Source: Bacillota bacterium | Lineage (GTDB): Bacteria > Bacillota > Clostridia > Christensenellales > SZUA-584 | Length of the DNA stretch: 64,000 nt | NCBI GenBank assembly: GCA_023397655.1 | Contig: JAEWTW010000019.1 | Location: forward strand, 79,077-143,076 | Direction of reading: 5' to 3' | Shown here: positions 7,518-14,854 of the stretch, in pieces | Position numbering within the stretch: the first letter of the stretch is position 1 | Layout: the number at the start of each line of letters is the position of its first letter | Position numbers and translations under genes: made by a program | The notes under the pieces: generated by a model | The model's database searches: none | Told to the model about the DNA's origin: nothing | Seen by the model: the letters and a program-made list of their open reading frames with translations, nothing else

Positions 7518-8447
7518 TTATAGCGCGAAATACTGTCCGGCAAACCAGATGATCGCCGGCAGCGTGAACGTGCAAAGCGCTGTCGTCACCAGCACCACCT
7601 GAGCCGCATAGCCCGGTTCCGTATCGAACTCCCGAGCCAGCACCGCCGTGTTCACTGCGGTCGGCGTGGATATGCCGATGACGAGCGCCTGTGCCAGCAG
7701 TCCCTTCACGCCCAGCAGCAATACGAAGGCGAACCCCAGCAGCGGCGCGGAGACCACCTTCACAACGCTGGTGACCATCACATCCTTTAAGCCCTGCCCC
7801 AGCTTCACGTCCGCCAGCTGTACCCCCAGCGACAGCAGCGCAATTGCGATGAACGCATCGGCCAGATAGTGCAGCGGCGTCATCAGCGTTACCGGTATTT
7901 CCGCGTGAAGACCCTTCAGCAATGCCGCCAGTGCCATTACGTATATTGCCGGCAGCTTGGCAGCGCTCAGCCAGGCCTCGCGCCGTGTCTGCTTGCCCCG
8001 GCACAGCTGGTAGACACCAAACGTGTTGGATGTGATGTTCTGCACCACCACGATGAACAGCTGGGACGCGGCGGCAAGCGGGTTCGCGTTGAACACGAGG
8101 TCGATCAGCGGAATGCCATAGTTGCCGGTGTTGAGCAGCACCAGCGCGTTAGCCGTCACACAGCGCATCTGCGGGGGCTGCCGCAGCAGCCGCGCCGTTG
8201 CCATGCCTATCAGATACATGGACCCCTGAAGCAGCAGTATGAACCCCGATACAATCAGCAGCAGGCTCCATGTCAATTCCGCCTCCATTATTTTGACGAA
8301 TATGACAACCGGAATCAGCAAATAGACAAGCAGCCGCGTCAGCGTGCGCACGTCCGTCTTGAATATCTTCTGAAAGAGGAAGCCCGCAAGTATCAGAAGT
8401 ATAATAGGCAGCGATATGTGTTCCAGTATATACAGCAGTTCCGTCAT
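7518..8447 (-). CDS. AEC family (auxin efflux carrier-like) membrane transporter
   Basis: A 309-residue integral membrane protein with about ten hydrophobic segments arranged in two halves, as in the AEC/bile-acid transporter fold. The N-terminal half carries RLLVYLLIPVVIFVKIM and the family signature NTGNYGIPL; the second half has ALLSLGVQLADVKL and the STPTAVNTAVLA segment with its conserved Pro crossover. Family members move small carboxylates or auxin-like compounds out of or into cells; bacterial homologues include malate permeases. The substrate cannot be read. It is a single-gene unit with a TATAAT-like box upstream. Confidence 0.85.
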   Translation of the reverse strand: MTELLYILEHISLPIILLILAGFLFQKIFKTDVRTLTRLLVYLLIPVVIFVKIMEAELTWSLLLIVSGFILLLQGSMYLIGMATARLLRQPPQMRCVTANALVLLNTGNYGIPLIDLVFNANPLAAASQLFIVVVQNITSNTFGVYQLCRGKQTRREAWLSAAKLPAIYVMALAALLKGLHAEIPVTLMTPLHYLADAFIAIALLSLGVQLADVKLGQGLKDVMVTSVVKVVSAPLLGFAFVLLLGVKGLLAQALVIGISTPTAVNTAVLAREFDTEPGYAAQVVLVTTALCTFTLPAIIWFAGQYFAL

Positions 8448-8757
8448 TCCCGAGTGGCCCTTTCAATATCGATACCCTATTATACCAGATATTTATGAAT
8501 CAGTCGCGTTCCCGATGCCGCTGGCTGATAAGGCGCATCAGCAGCACAAAACAAACCCTCCCCGCGATGACAACCGGTCAAGCTTGAGGGGAAAAGCGGC
8601 TAATGGGCTTATACCGTATATATCACAGACATATACCCCAGCGGCAATACCGTGATACAGATCTCGCTCACTCAAGACACAAACAGCCCCGAGCCATTTA
8701 GCGGGGCTGTTTGTGTCTTGAGTACTTACTCGGACGTTTGCTGAGCTTAGCCCTGTG
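8448..8757. other. 310-bp intergenic region
   Basis: Lies between the AEC transporter start and the end of the collagen-like gene. It holds a minus-strand TATAAT for the transporter near 8477 and the 22-bp-stem hairpin at 8670-8723. No coding region of any support is seen. Confidence 0.6.
8670..8723 (-). terminator. Very long perfect hairpin after the collagen-like gene
   Basis: Two 22-nt arms (8670-8691 and 8702-8723) are perfectly complementary around a 10-nt loop. The GC-rich part is next to the loop and is followed on the minus strand by TTTGTGTCTT. It ends the collagen-like gene whose stop is at 8758. The arms are symmetric enough to act in both directions. Confidence 0.75.
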
Positions 8758-9735
8758 TCACTGCCATTTCTGGACAACGAGTATGATGTCAAACACTGAT
8801 AATGAGTTCTCAAACGCGAACGCGAAGTTGAAGCTGGAGAGCAGTATCCGCAAAGACGGATTGGCTCCTGCCGTATAATAGAGAAACGCTTTGGACAGCA
8901 ACACTTCGGCAATTGAAGTGTCTGCATCTTTGGAAACAATGCCCTCATACACGAGTGAATTGATGGCCGTATCCTGTTCGTTCAGCATGTTAAACAATAT
9001 CTGATAAGATAGTCCGAACTCCGGCGCAGGCGAAGCATACAGAAAGCTGGCGTTTAAAGCCATATCTATATGATAAAGCCCCGGCCCCGGCAGATTCAGC
9101 GTATCATTTGTCACCGTTGTGGTGGAAAGCGAATAGCCGCCCGTTGTGTAGAGCGGGTTTATTCCTGCGTTTGAGAGATTAAGCGGCGTATCAACAGCCG
9201 TAAGCTCGTTCGTATAGTTGCGGTCAAAGAGCTGTACAAAGCTCTGGGGAAACGCCGGCCCCGTTGATCCTGTCGGCCCTGTTGCCCCAGTTGCTCCAGT
9301 TGCTCCTGTCTCACCCGTAGTCCCCGTTGCGCCTGTTGCGCCTGTTTCACCCGTTGCTCCCGTTGCGCCAGTTGCTCCCGTAGCTCCGGTGGCCCCTGTC
9401 ATCCCTGTTGCACCAATAGATCCCGCAGATCCTGTTGCTCCGGTGGAGCCCTGCAGCCCTTGCGGCCCGGCAGGCCCTTGAATACCCTGCGAGCCAACAG
9501 GTCCTTGAATGCCCTGCGGGCCGATAGGTCCTTGAATACCCTGTGGCCCGGCCGGACCGATTACGCCTTGGCTCCCTTTCGGGCCCATGGGCCCTTGTGC
9601 TCCCTGCGGGCCTATTGCCCCCTGAAGTCCCCGCGGACCGGTTGGTCCCGGCGGCCCCGGCGGCAACGGTGGGCAGGAATGACAGCGGCAGCAAAAACAG
9701 GGGCAACCCGGCCTATGCGCACAATAAAAACTCAC
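8758..9735 (-). CDS. Collagen-like (BclA-type) exosporium/surface protein
   Basis: A 325-residue protein. Residues 1-26 are Cys/Pro-rich (CPCFCCRCHSCPP), 27-161 are 45 unbroken G-X-Y triplets, and ~162-325 are a beta-rich C-terminal domain. The triplets fall in two zones: the first 23 are mainly GPQ/GIQ types and the last 22 mainly GAT. This is the layout of BclA-like glycoproteins, which form hair-like trimers on the spore exosporium, the Thr residues being glycosylation sites. The GTG at 9735 is chosen because GGAGG precedes it by eight bases; an upstream TTG overlaps that site. A sigmaK-like promoter at 9768-9795 supports late mother-cell expression. Confidence 0.85.
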   Translation of the reverse strand: MSFYCAHRPGCPCFCCRCHSCPPLPPGPPGPTGPRGLQGAIGPQGAQGPMGPKGSQGVIGPAGPQGIQGPIGPQGIQGPVGSQGIQGPAGPQGLQGSTGATGSAGSIGATGMTGATGATGATGATGATGETGATGATGTTGETGATGATGATGPTGSTGPAFPQSFVQLFDRNYTNELTAVDTPLNLSNAGINPLYTTGGYSLSTTTVTNDTLNLPGPGLYHIDMALNASFLYASPAPEFGLSYQILFNMLNEQDTAINSLVYEGIVSKDADTSIAEVLLSKAFLYYTAGANPSLRILLSSFNFAFAFENSLSVFDIILVVQKWQ

Positions 9736-9767
9736 AATTAAATCCTCCAAAGGAGTATAGTGTAATT

Positions 9768-9795
9768 TATTGTATGCATAAGCAGCATATTCGGT
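9768..9795 (-). promoter_or_regulatory. SigmaK-like promoter of the collagen-like gene
   Basis: On the minus strand ACC (9795-9793), a 16-bp spacer and CATACAATA (9776-9768) match the sigmaK pattern mACm-N16/17-CATAnnnTA. It lies about 33 bp before the chosen GTG start. Confidence 0.6.
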
Positions 9796-9869
9796 TAAAG
9801 CCCCGTCGTGTCATGAGAGACTAAAAAGGAGTTTCACGGATATCACTGATACAGACACTGCCACAGGCA

Positions 9870-10328
9870 TCATGCCCCTTCTTCCTCGCCGTCGCACTTG
9901 CATTTTGAGCGGCGGAATATACGGATAGCAAATGCCAGCACAATCACCACCAGACCGGATGTCGTCATGGAGGAGGCGAAAGACAGCAGCCAGCGCGCGA
10001 AGAACCAGCCCAGCTGTGTCATGCCCAGCAGCATCAGCAGACCGAGCACCACGAAGCCGGTGCCGGTCAGCACCATGAACTTCAGCTGCTTCGGATGTTT
10101 TCTCAGCACGGCATACAGCGCCAGCACATAAGCCGCGGCCAGCAGATACCTGACCGCCGCCAGCAGCCAGCCGAGCACCATATAAAGCTCGTACCCCAGC
10201 GCGAAATCAAGCCAGCCGGAAAACATCGCATTTGAGAAATCGTAATCGATGGGGATTACGAACCACCCGGCCATCAGCAGCAGAAACCCCGCTGTGACAG
10301 CGACAAACCCAAGCCATGTCTTTTTCAT
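9870..10328 (-). CDS. Four-helix membrane protein of unknown function
   Basis: A 152-residue protein with four predicted membrane helices (about residues 7-27, 50-75, 84-103 and 115-138) and a charged Cys-containing C-terminal tail (RRSKCKCDGEEEG). The start MKKTWLGF is preceded by AAGGG. I do not recognise a family. It is a single gene, divergent from the PadR operon at 10562, so regulation from the shared intergenic region is possible. Confidence 0.6.
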   Translation of the reverse strand: MKKTWLGFVAVTAGFLLLMAGWFVIPIDYDFSNAMFSGWLDFALGYELYMVLGWLLAAVRYLLAAAYVLALYAVLRKHPKQLKFMVLTGTGFVVLGLLMLLGMTQLGWFFARWLLSFASSMTTSGLVVIVLAFAIRIFRRSKCKCDGEEEGA

Positions 10329-10483
10329 AAATAAACCCTTGTCTTATTTGATTGAGCGCCTTGCTGCGGCGCTGGGCAAACGAGGTACGTGTGGTATATT
10401 ATAACATACTGCACAAAAGAATCTATTGAAACATTTTCTTTGAATTTTAAATTTGTTATTTGTCATAAAGCATAAAGATTTGC

Positions 10484-10547
10484 TTGACATGTATCACGCC
10501 GTGATATATCATATTTATATCACATCGTGATATAGCTCATCGTGATA
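10484..10547 (+). promoter_or_regulatory. PadR-type promoter/operator region
   Basis: TTGACA (10484-10489), 17 bp, TATCAT (10507-10512) form a sigmaA promoter. A perfect palindrome TATCAC-GCC-GTGATA (10492-10506) fills the spacer, a second TATCAC-ATC-GTGATA (10518-10532) follows the -10, and a degenerate third unit ends in GTGATA (10542-10547). The first two units are 26 bp apart. This is the arrangement expected for autorepression by the PadR protein encoded 15 bp downstream. Confidence 0.8.
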
Positions 10548-10561
10548 TAGAGGAGGTGTGC

Positions 10562-10879
10562 ATGAACATCGAGAAAGCGCGGCAGCGTTACATTCCCATG
10601 AGTGAAACGATGCTCTATATACTGCTTTCGCTGCGTGAAGAGCGCCACGGCTATGGCATCATGCAGCACGTGAAAGAACTTACGGAAGGGCGCATTGTGC
10701 TGGGTGCGGGCACCATATACCAGAGCATCGGCAAGCTGGAGCCGGACGGCCTCATCCGCGCTGTGCGTGAGGAGGACCGCAAAAAGCTATATGCGATCAC
10801 GCCGCTGGGTGCGCAGATATTAAACGAGGAAGCGGCAAGGATACGGGAAGTTCACCGTCATTTGGAGGTATTGTTATGA
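10562..10879 (+). CDS. PadR family transcriptional regulator
   Basis: A 105-residue winged-helix regulator (MNIEKARQRYIPMSETMLYIL). It carries the PadR signature ERHGYGIMQHVKELTEGRIVLGAGT..YQSIGKLEPDGLI, with the wing and the LxRLxxxGLI-type helix, and a C-terminal dimerisation helix. The ATG at 10562 is used because AGGAGG (10551-10556) lies five bases upstream; a GTG at 10556 overlaps that site. PadR proteins usually repress their own operon and an effector gene, often a membrane protein or efflux system. Here the partner is the DUF2812 gene, which overlaps its last four bases. Confidence 0.9.
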   Translation: MNIEKARQRYIPMSETMLYILLSLREERHGYGIMQHVKELTEGRIVLGAGTIYQSIGKLEPDGLIRAVREEDRKKLYAITPLGAQILNEEAARIREVHRHLEVLL

Positions 10880-11409
10880 CAGAAAAAGCATTGTATTGGC
10901 TGACGCCGTTTCGTTATGTGGTGCCGGCAGATTATGAAAACTGGTTCGAGGAGAAAGCGGCGGCAGGCTGGCATCCGGTGAAGGTGGGTCAGTGGAGCAG
11001 CATCGCGATGCGCTTTACCAAAAGCACACCGAAGAGATACCGCTATGTTGTGGATATGCAGGCCGTGCCCAGAAAAGACTACCGGCGCACATACGAGGAG
11101 TTCGGCTGGGAGTTCGTAGGCCAGATGGCAAGCGCCATGGTGTGGCGGCGCGAATACGACGGTGAACGCCCCGAGTCGTTCTCGGACGCACAGAGCCGTC
11201 GCGGGCGCAACAAGCGCTTTTTCTGGGCGGTGTCGGTGTCGGGCTTTCTGTTTGCGGCGGGCGCGCTGGCCGCGGCGGGCGCAGCTGTTTTCGCGCCGGT
11301 GGACGGCGAACGCAGACTGGAGCTGTGGCTGATGACGGCTTTCTGCGCAGCGGCAGCCGCAGGGCTCGGCTTCGTGATGGCGCACATCCGGCGCAACATC
11401 GACAGGTAG
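10876..11409 (+). CDS. DUF2812 domain-containing membrane protein
   Basis: A 177-residue protein. Residues ~5-95 are a DUF2812 domain (Y.WLTPFRYVVPADYENWFEEKAAAGWHP, then KRYRYVVDMQ and YEEFGWEFVG), followed by two membrane helices at ~117-140 and ~150-170. It overlaps the PadR gene by ATGA, indicating translational coupling; DUF2812 genes are very often the partner of PadR regulators. The biochemical role of DUF2812 is not known, though an envelope-stress or membrane-modulator role is often supposed. Confidence 0.85.
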   Translation: MTEKALYWLTPFRYVVPADYENWFEEKAAAGWHPVKVGQWSSIAMRFTKSTPKRYRYVVDMQAVPRKDYRRTYEEFGWEFVGQMASAMVWRREYDGERPESFSDAQSRRGRNKRFFWAVSVSGFLFAAGALAAAGAAVFAPVDGERRLELWLMTAFCAAAAAGLGFVMAHIRRNIDR

Positions 11410-11430
11410 ACGACACGAAGACTACTAAGG

Positions 11431-11580
11431 GTCAAGGCCGTGGGGCTCTGCCCCACCTCCCCGCTGGAGACCTCGTCTCCAGACCTCTTTTCATTACTCC
11501 TCAAGGTATTGGCTTATTGCTCGGAGTGGCTTCCTCTTATGATAAATATGGTTTTGTTACTTTTTAAAAAGTAACGGGGG
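11431..11580. repeat. Multi-hairpin dispersed repeat, copy B1
   Basis: Contains consecutive hairpins: GTGGGGC-TCT-GCCCCAC (11440-11456), CTGGAGAC-CTC-GTCTCCAG (11464-11482) and a 20-bp perfect palindrome GTTACTTTTTAAAAAGTAAC (about 11557-11576). The order and stem layout match copies B2 (20558-20650) and B3 (47382-47606), although the stem sequences differ. It follows the DUF2812 gene and may also terminate it. Confidence 0.6.
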
Positions 11581-11603
11581 TGCGGGGGCGGCGCCCCTGC
11601 GGC

Positions 11604-11663
11604 CTTGGCCTTCCAGCCCTAGACCTTCAAGCCCTTGACCTTCCAGCCCTTGACCGTAAGGCC
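11604..11663. repeat. Four tandem 15-bp repeats
   Basis: Units at 11604, 11619, 11634 and 11649 read CTTGGCCTTCCAGCC, CTAGACCTTCAAGCC, CTTGACCTTCCAGCC and CTTGACCGTAAGGCC. They lie between the hairpin array and the end of the MutS-like gene. No coding role seen. Confidence 0.75.
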
Positions 11664-11684
11664 CGACCATAATGCCAGACCGCG

Positions 11685-13352
11685 TCACGGCGCGTCCCAC
11701 GCGCGCGTGGTCTCGTACCGCTCCACCAGCGCTTGGGCGTCCTCAATAATCTGCTTATCAAAGCCGAGGTGTTCCAGCAGCAATATCGCGTTGCGCGTCT
11801 GGGAAGGCCCCGGCTTTATCGTATAGTCGAACGTCAGACCGCTGTCCGTCATCGTCTCGCGAAAATGGTAGTTGTCGTACACACCCGCCAGCAGACGCGT
11901 CAGCTCGATGTCGTGCGTGGCCACAGCAAACAGCCCATCCTGACGGCTCAAATACTGCAGCACCGCGGCGGACGCAGCGATACGCTCCACCGTGTTGGTG
12001 CCCTTCAATATCTCATCGATGTAGCACGCGCAGTTCACCTCGCGCAGCTTGTCCAGTATACGGCGCAGCGACTTGATCTCCGTCAGGAAGTAGCTCTCGT
12101 GCGCAGTGATGTCGTCCCGCACCGCCATCGACGTCATCACCAGCGCAGGCCGCGCGCGAAACACCGCAGCGGTGCAGGTGTGGATGGTTTGCGCGAGCAG
12201 GCCGTTGACCGCTGCCGCCTTGATGAACGTGGACTTGCCGGACGCGTTGGAGCCGGACACCAGGCTGGCCTTTTGCAATGTTGCCGTGTTGGGGACGGGC
12301 TTGTCCAGCAGCGGGTGCCAAATGCCCTCCGTCTCGATGCGGTTGTCGGATATGAATTCGGGGGTTGTCCAGACGGGTATGCTGTTCCGGTACGACAGCA
12401 CCGCAATGGCGGCGTCCAACGCGCCGACGGCACGATACAGCCGCTCAAAGCCCTCCCGATGGCGCTCCAGCGTGGTGATGATGCGATTGAAGCCGCGGAT
12501 ATTGCTCAGCGTCAGTATGCGGAAATACTCGGCGAGAAAGTCCGCATCCGACACGCGCTCCGCCATGAGCCCGGACAGCCGCCCGCCCAAGCCTTTGAAC
12601 AGCACATAGCTGTCTGCAATGTCCCGTCCCACCGGATGCGCGTCCTTCAGCGGCGTTTTGCACACCTGCCGCGCACACCATAGCAGCGCGGAAAAATACC
12701 GCATCGAGGCCATCTCCGACGCCATGCGGCGCTTGAACGCGTAATGGATCACGCCGTTGGTCAGCATCACAGCAATCAGCAGCATAACGCCCGCCACCGC
12801 GTTGATGAATACCAGCGCCAGCCCGAGCAAAGGCAGCAGCGCCAAGGCACGGTACAGCCACGCATAACGAACCCGTTTGACGGAAGTATCGCCGCAGAAC
12901 ATGTACATCGCGCTGCCGGGCAGCCGGCCCATCTTGGACAGCAGTACCGTGAGATCCAGCCGCCGCTCCGGGTCTTCGTTCAGCCACTCCATCAGCGCCT
13001 CGCGCTCACGCAGCATCTCCAAATCAAACGCAGGCTCGTGCAGCAGCGCCCACAGATACTCCTCGCCCACCGAGGTCTGGCAGGCGTTCAAACGATCGAA
13101 CACCTTGTCCATGTCAAGGTCACCCCATGTGATATCGTCCACATGATGCGGCACCTGCTTTTTGCGCAGCTGCCAGTAGCCGGATACGTCGCGGCGCTCC
13201 TCCGGCGGCTTCACGGGCTTGCCAAACTGCGCGGCAAGCCGGTCTCGCCGCCTGCGCTCCCCCGTCCTCACCATCGCAACGATGATCACGACGGCAGCCA
13301 CCGCCGCCAGCACGATCCATACAACTGAGTTGCTGAATATCGCAGCGCTCAT
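11685..13352 (-). CDS. Membrane-anchored MutS-family ATPase
   Basis: A 555-residue protein with a C-terminal MutS ATPase domain. Walker A is GSNASGKST at 367-375, Walker B is CACYIDEIL near residue 447 (MutS-like, with DE), and there is a THD segment (FAVATHDIELT) near 480. Residues ~8-28 form an N-terminal membrane helix and ~165-200 two more. It lacks the mismatch-recognition domain I of MutS1, so it is not a standard mismatch-repair protein; the family of short, membrane-linked MutS-like proteins in Firmicutes has no established role. Start ATG at 13352 has GAGG upstream. It is a single gene. Confidence 0.8.
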   Translation of the reverse strand: MSAAIFSNSVVWIVLAAVAAVVIIVAMVRTGERRRRDRLAAQFGKPVKPPEERRDVSGYWQLRKKQVPHHVDDITWGDLDMDKVFDRLNACQTSVGEEYLWALLHEPAFDLEMLREREALMEWLNEDPERRLDLTVLLSKMGRLPGSAMYMFCGDTSVKRVRYAWLYRALALLPLLGLALVFINAVAGVMLLIAVMLTNGVIHYAFKRRMASEMASMRYFSALLWCARQVCKTPLKDAHPVGRDIADSYVLFKGLGGRLSGLMAERVSDADFLAEYFRILTLSNIRGFNRIITTLERHREGFERLYRAVGALDAAIAVLSYRNSIPVWTTPEFISDNRIETEGIWHPLLDKPVPNTATLQKASLVSGSNASGKSTFIKAAAVNGLLAQTIHTCTAAVFRARPALVMTSMAVRDDITAHESYFLTEIKSLRRILDKLREVNCACYIDEILKGTNTVERIAASAAVLQYLSRQDGLFAVATHDIELTRLLAGVYDNYHFRETMTDSGLTFDYTIKPGPSQTRNAILLLEHLGFDKQIIEDAQALVERYETTRAWDAP

Positions 13353-13456
13353 ACTTGCTCCTCACATATTGTTCCAATCATTATAGGCCCATCTCACTCT
13401 CAGGGCAACCTGCGGGCATACGAAAAGCGCCGGGCACAGGGGCCGCGGCGCACATT

Positions 13457-13942
13457 TTACATTTTGTTCCCTTTTGATTTCACCAGCGGCGCGTCGATGC
13501 GGATGGTGTTGCCGTCCGTGTCTGTCAGTATGGCGTAACACTCCTCATAATCATAAAGCTCAATGCCGGATGAGCGGCCCTTATCTGTCCACCCGTTATC
13601 AATATTGTAGTACCCCAGTTCACCTTTCCCGTCGCCCATTCCCCAGCCGTAGTTTTGGGCCTCTACCCTGTACCTGGCAATATCACAGTCATCTATATCC
13701 CCCGACCCGTGATACTCCAGCCGCCACGTCACATACGTATAAGTCTCGCTGTCCATATAGGTCAGGCTGTTAGGCAGCAGCATGGAACCGCGATACTCCA
13801 CCCACCGGCGGACTTCCAGCGTCCAGTCCCCGTTCCGGCCCTCATGGACGCGGTATACCTCGTGCCGGGCGTCCGCGCCGCAACCGGCCAGCAGCAGTAT
13901 TGCCGCCGCTATGACGCCCGCCAGCAGTCGCTTGATCATCAT
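13457..13942 (-). CDS. Putative lipoprotein of unknown function
   Basis: A 161-residue protein with a lipoprotein signal: MMIKRLLAGVIAAAILLLAGC, where LLAGC is the lipobox. The mature part is beta-rich, with many Tyr, Trp and Gly residues (TYTYVTWRLEYHGSGDIDD, YGWGMGDGKGELGYYN) and an end with DTDGNTIRIDAP. I do not recognise a domain. Two ATGs lie in tandem (13942 and 13939); AGGGGG is close, and spacing slightly favours the second. It sits 13 bp downstream of the pirin gene and may be co-transcribed with it. Confidence 0.65.
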   Translation of the reverse strand: MMIKRLLAGVIAAAILLLAGCGADARHEVYRVHEGRNGDWTLEVRRWVEYRGSMLLPNSLTYMDSETYTYVTWRLEYHGSGDIDDCDIARYRVEAQNYGWGMGDGKGELGYYNIDNGWTDKGRSSGIELYDYEECYAILTDTDGNTIRIDAPLVKSKGNKM

Positions 13943-13955
13943 ATCCCCCTTGTAT

Positions 13956-14804
13956 CTACGCGCCGTGCTTGATGAACGTGCCCGCGTCCAGCTCACGGAA
14001 CGCCAGCCGCAGCTCCTCATGCGTGTTCATCACGATAGGCCCGCCCCACGCGATGGGCTCGCCGAGAGGCCGTCCGCACAGCAGCAGAAAGCGCAAGCCT
14101 TGTTCGCCCGCCGTCACGCGGAAGGTGTCGCCGTCACCGAACAGCACCGCGTGCTTGTGCGCCACCGTTTCAGCCGGGTCACCGAACGCACCCGCACCCG
14201 CCATGATATACACAAACAGCGTGGCCTCCGGGTCGGCCTCTGCCTCCCAGACGGTTCCGGGCGAGAGCTCCACATCCAGATACAGCGGCTGCACATAGTC
14301 GCCCTGCGTCGCTCCCCGCGTACCGCGGTATATGCCGGAGATCACGCGGACCGCCGCACCGTCCTCCCGCACCAAGGGTATCTGCGCCTGCGTGATGCCG
14401 TTGTACTTTGGCGCGCACATCTTGTCCTTCGCGGGCAGGTTCAGCCACAGCTGCACACCCAGCATGCGCGGGCTGGCCTTGGGCATCTCCTGATGAATGA
14501 TGCCGGAGCCCGCCGTCATCCACTGGCAGTCGCCGTCTCCAATCACGCCCGAGTTCCCCAGGCTGTCCCCATGCTCAATGCGTCCGCTGACGAGATATGT
14601 AATGGTCTCGATGCCCCTGTGCGGATGCCACGGAAACCCCTTGGTGTAGTCCGCCGGATTTGTGGAATCGAACGCGTCCAGCATCAGGAACGGATCGAAG
14701 TCATACACGTCGTCCCGCGCCAGCACGCGCACCAGATGCACGCCCGCACCGTCCACCGTAGCGTGGCCTGTCACCAGCTTCTTAACCTGCCGTATTTTAT
14801 CCAT
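13956..14804 (-). CDS. Pirin family protein (bicupin)
   Basis: A 282-residue cytosolic bicupin. The N-terminal cupin has the pirin signature FPWHPHRGIETITYLVSG, then EHGDSLGN, QWMTAGSGIIHQEMP, which provide the metal-binding His and Glu residues, and VQLWLNLPAKDKM. The C-terminal cupin is shorter. Some bacterial pirins have quercetin 2,3-dioxygenase activity, others bind enzymes such as pyruvate dehydrogenase; nothing here decides. The start has AGGAGG upstream at good spacing. Neighbours (lipoprotein downstream, envelope protein upstream) give no pathway clue. Confidence 0.88.
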   Translation of the reverse strand: MDKIRQVKKLVTGHATVDGAGVHLVRVLARDDVYDFDPFLMLDAFDSTNPADYTKGFPWHPHRGIETITYLVSGRIEHGDSLGNSGVIGDGDCQWMTAGSGIIHQEMPKASPRMLGVQLWLNLPAKDKMCAPKYNGITQAQIPLVREDGAAVRVISGIYRGTRGATQGDYVQPLYLDVELSPGTVWEAEADPEATLFVYIMAGAGAFGDPAETVAHKHAVLFGDGDTFRVTAGEQGLRFLLLCGRPLGEPIAWGGPIVMNTHEELRLAFRELDAGTFIKHGA

Positions 14805-14854
14805 ATCACAAATCCTCCTGTCTGCATCACTAGCCTCGGCTTCTTATACCGCCT

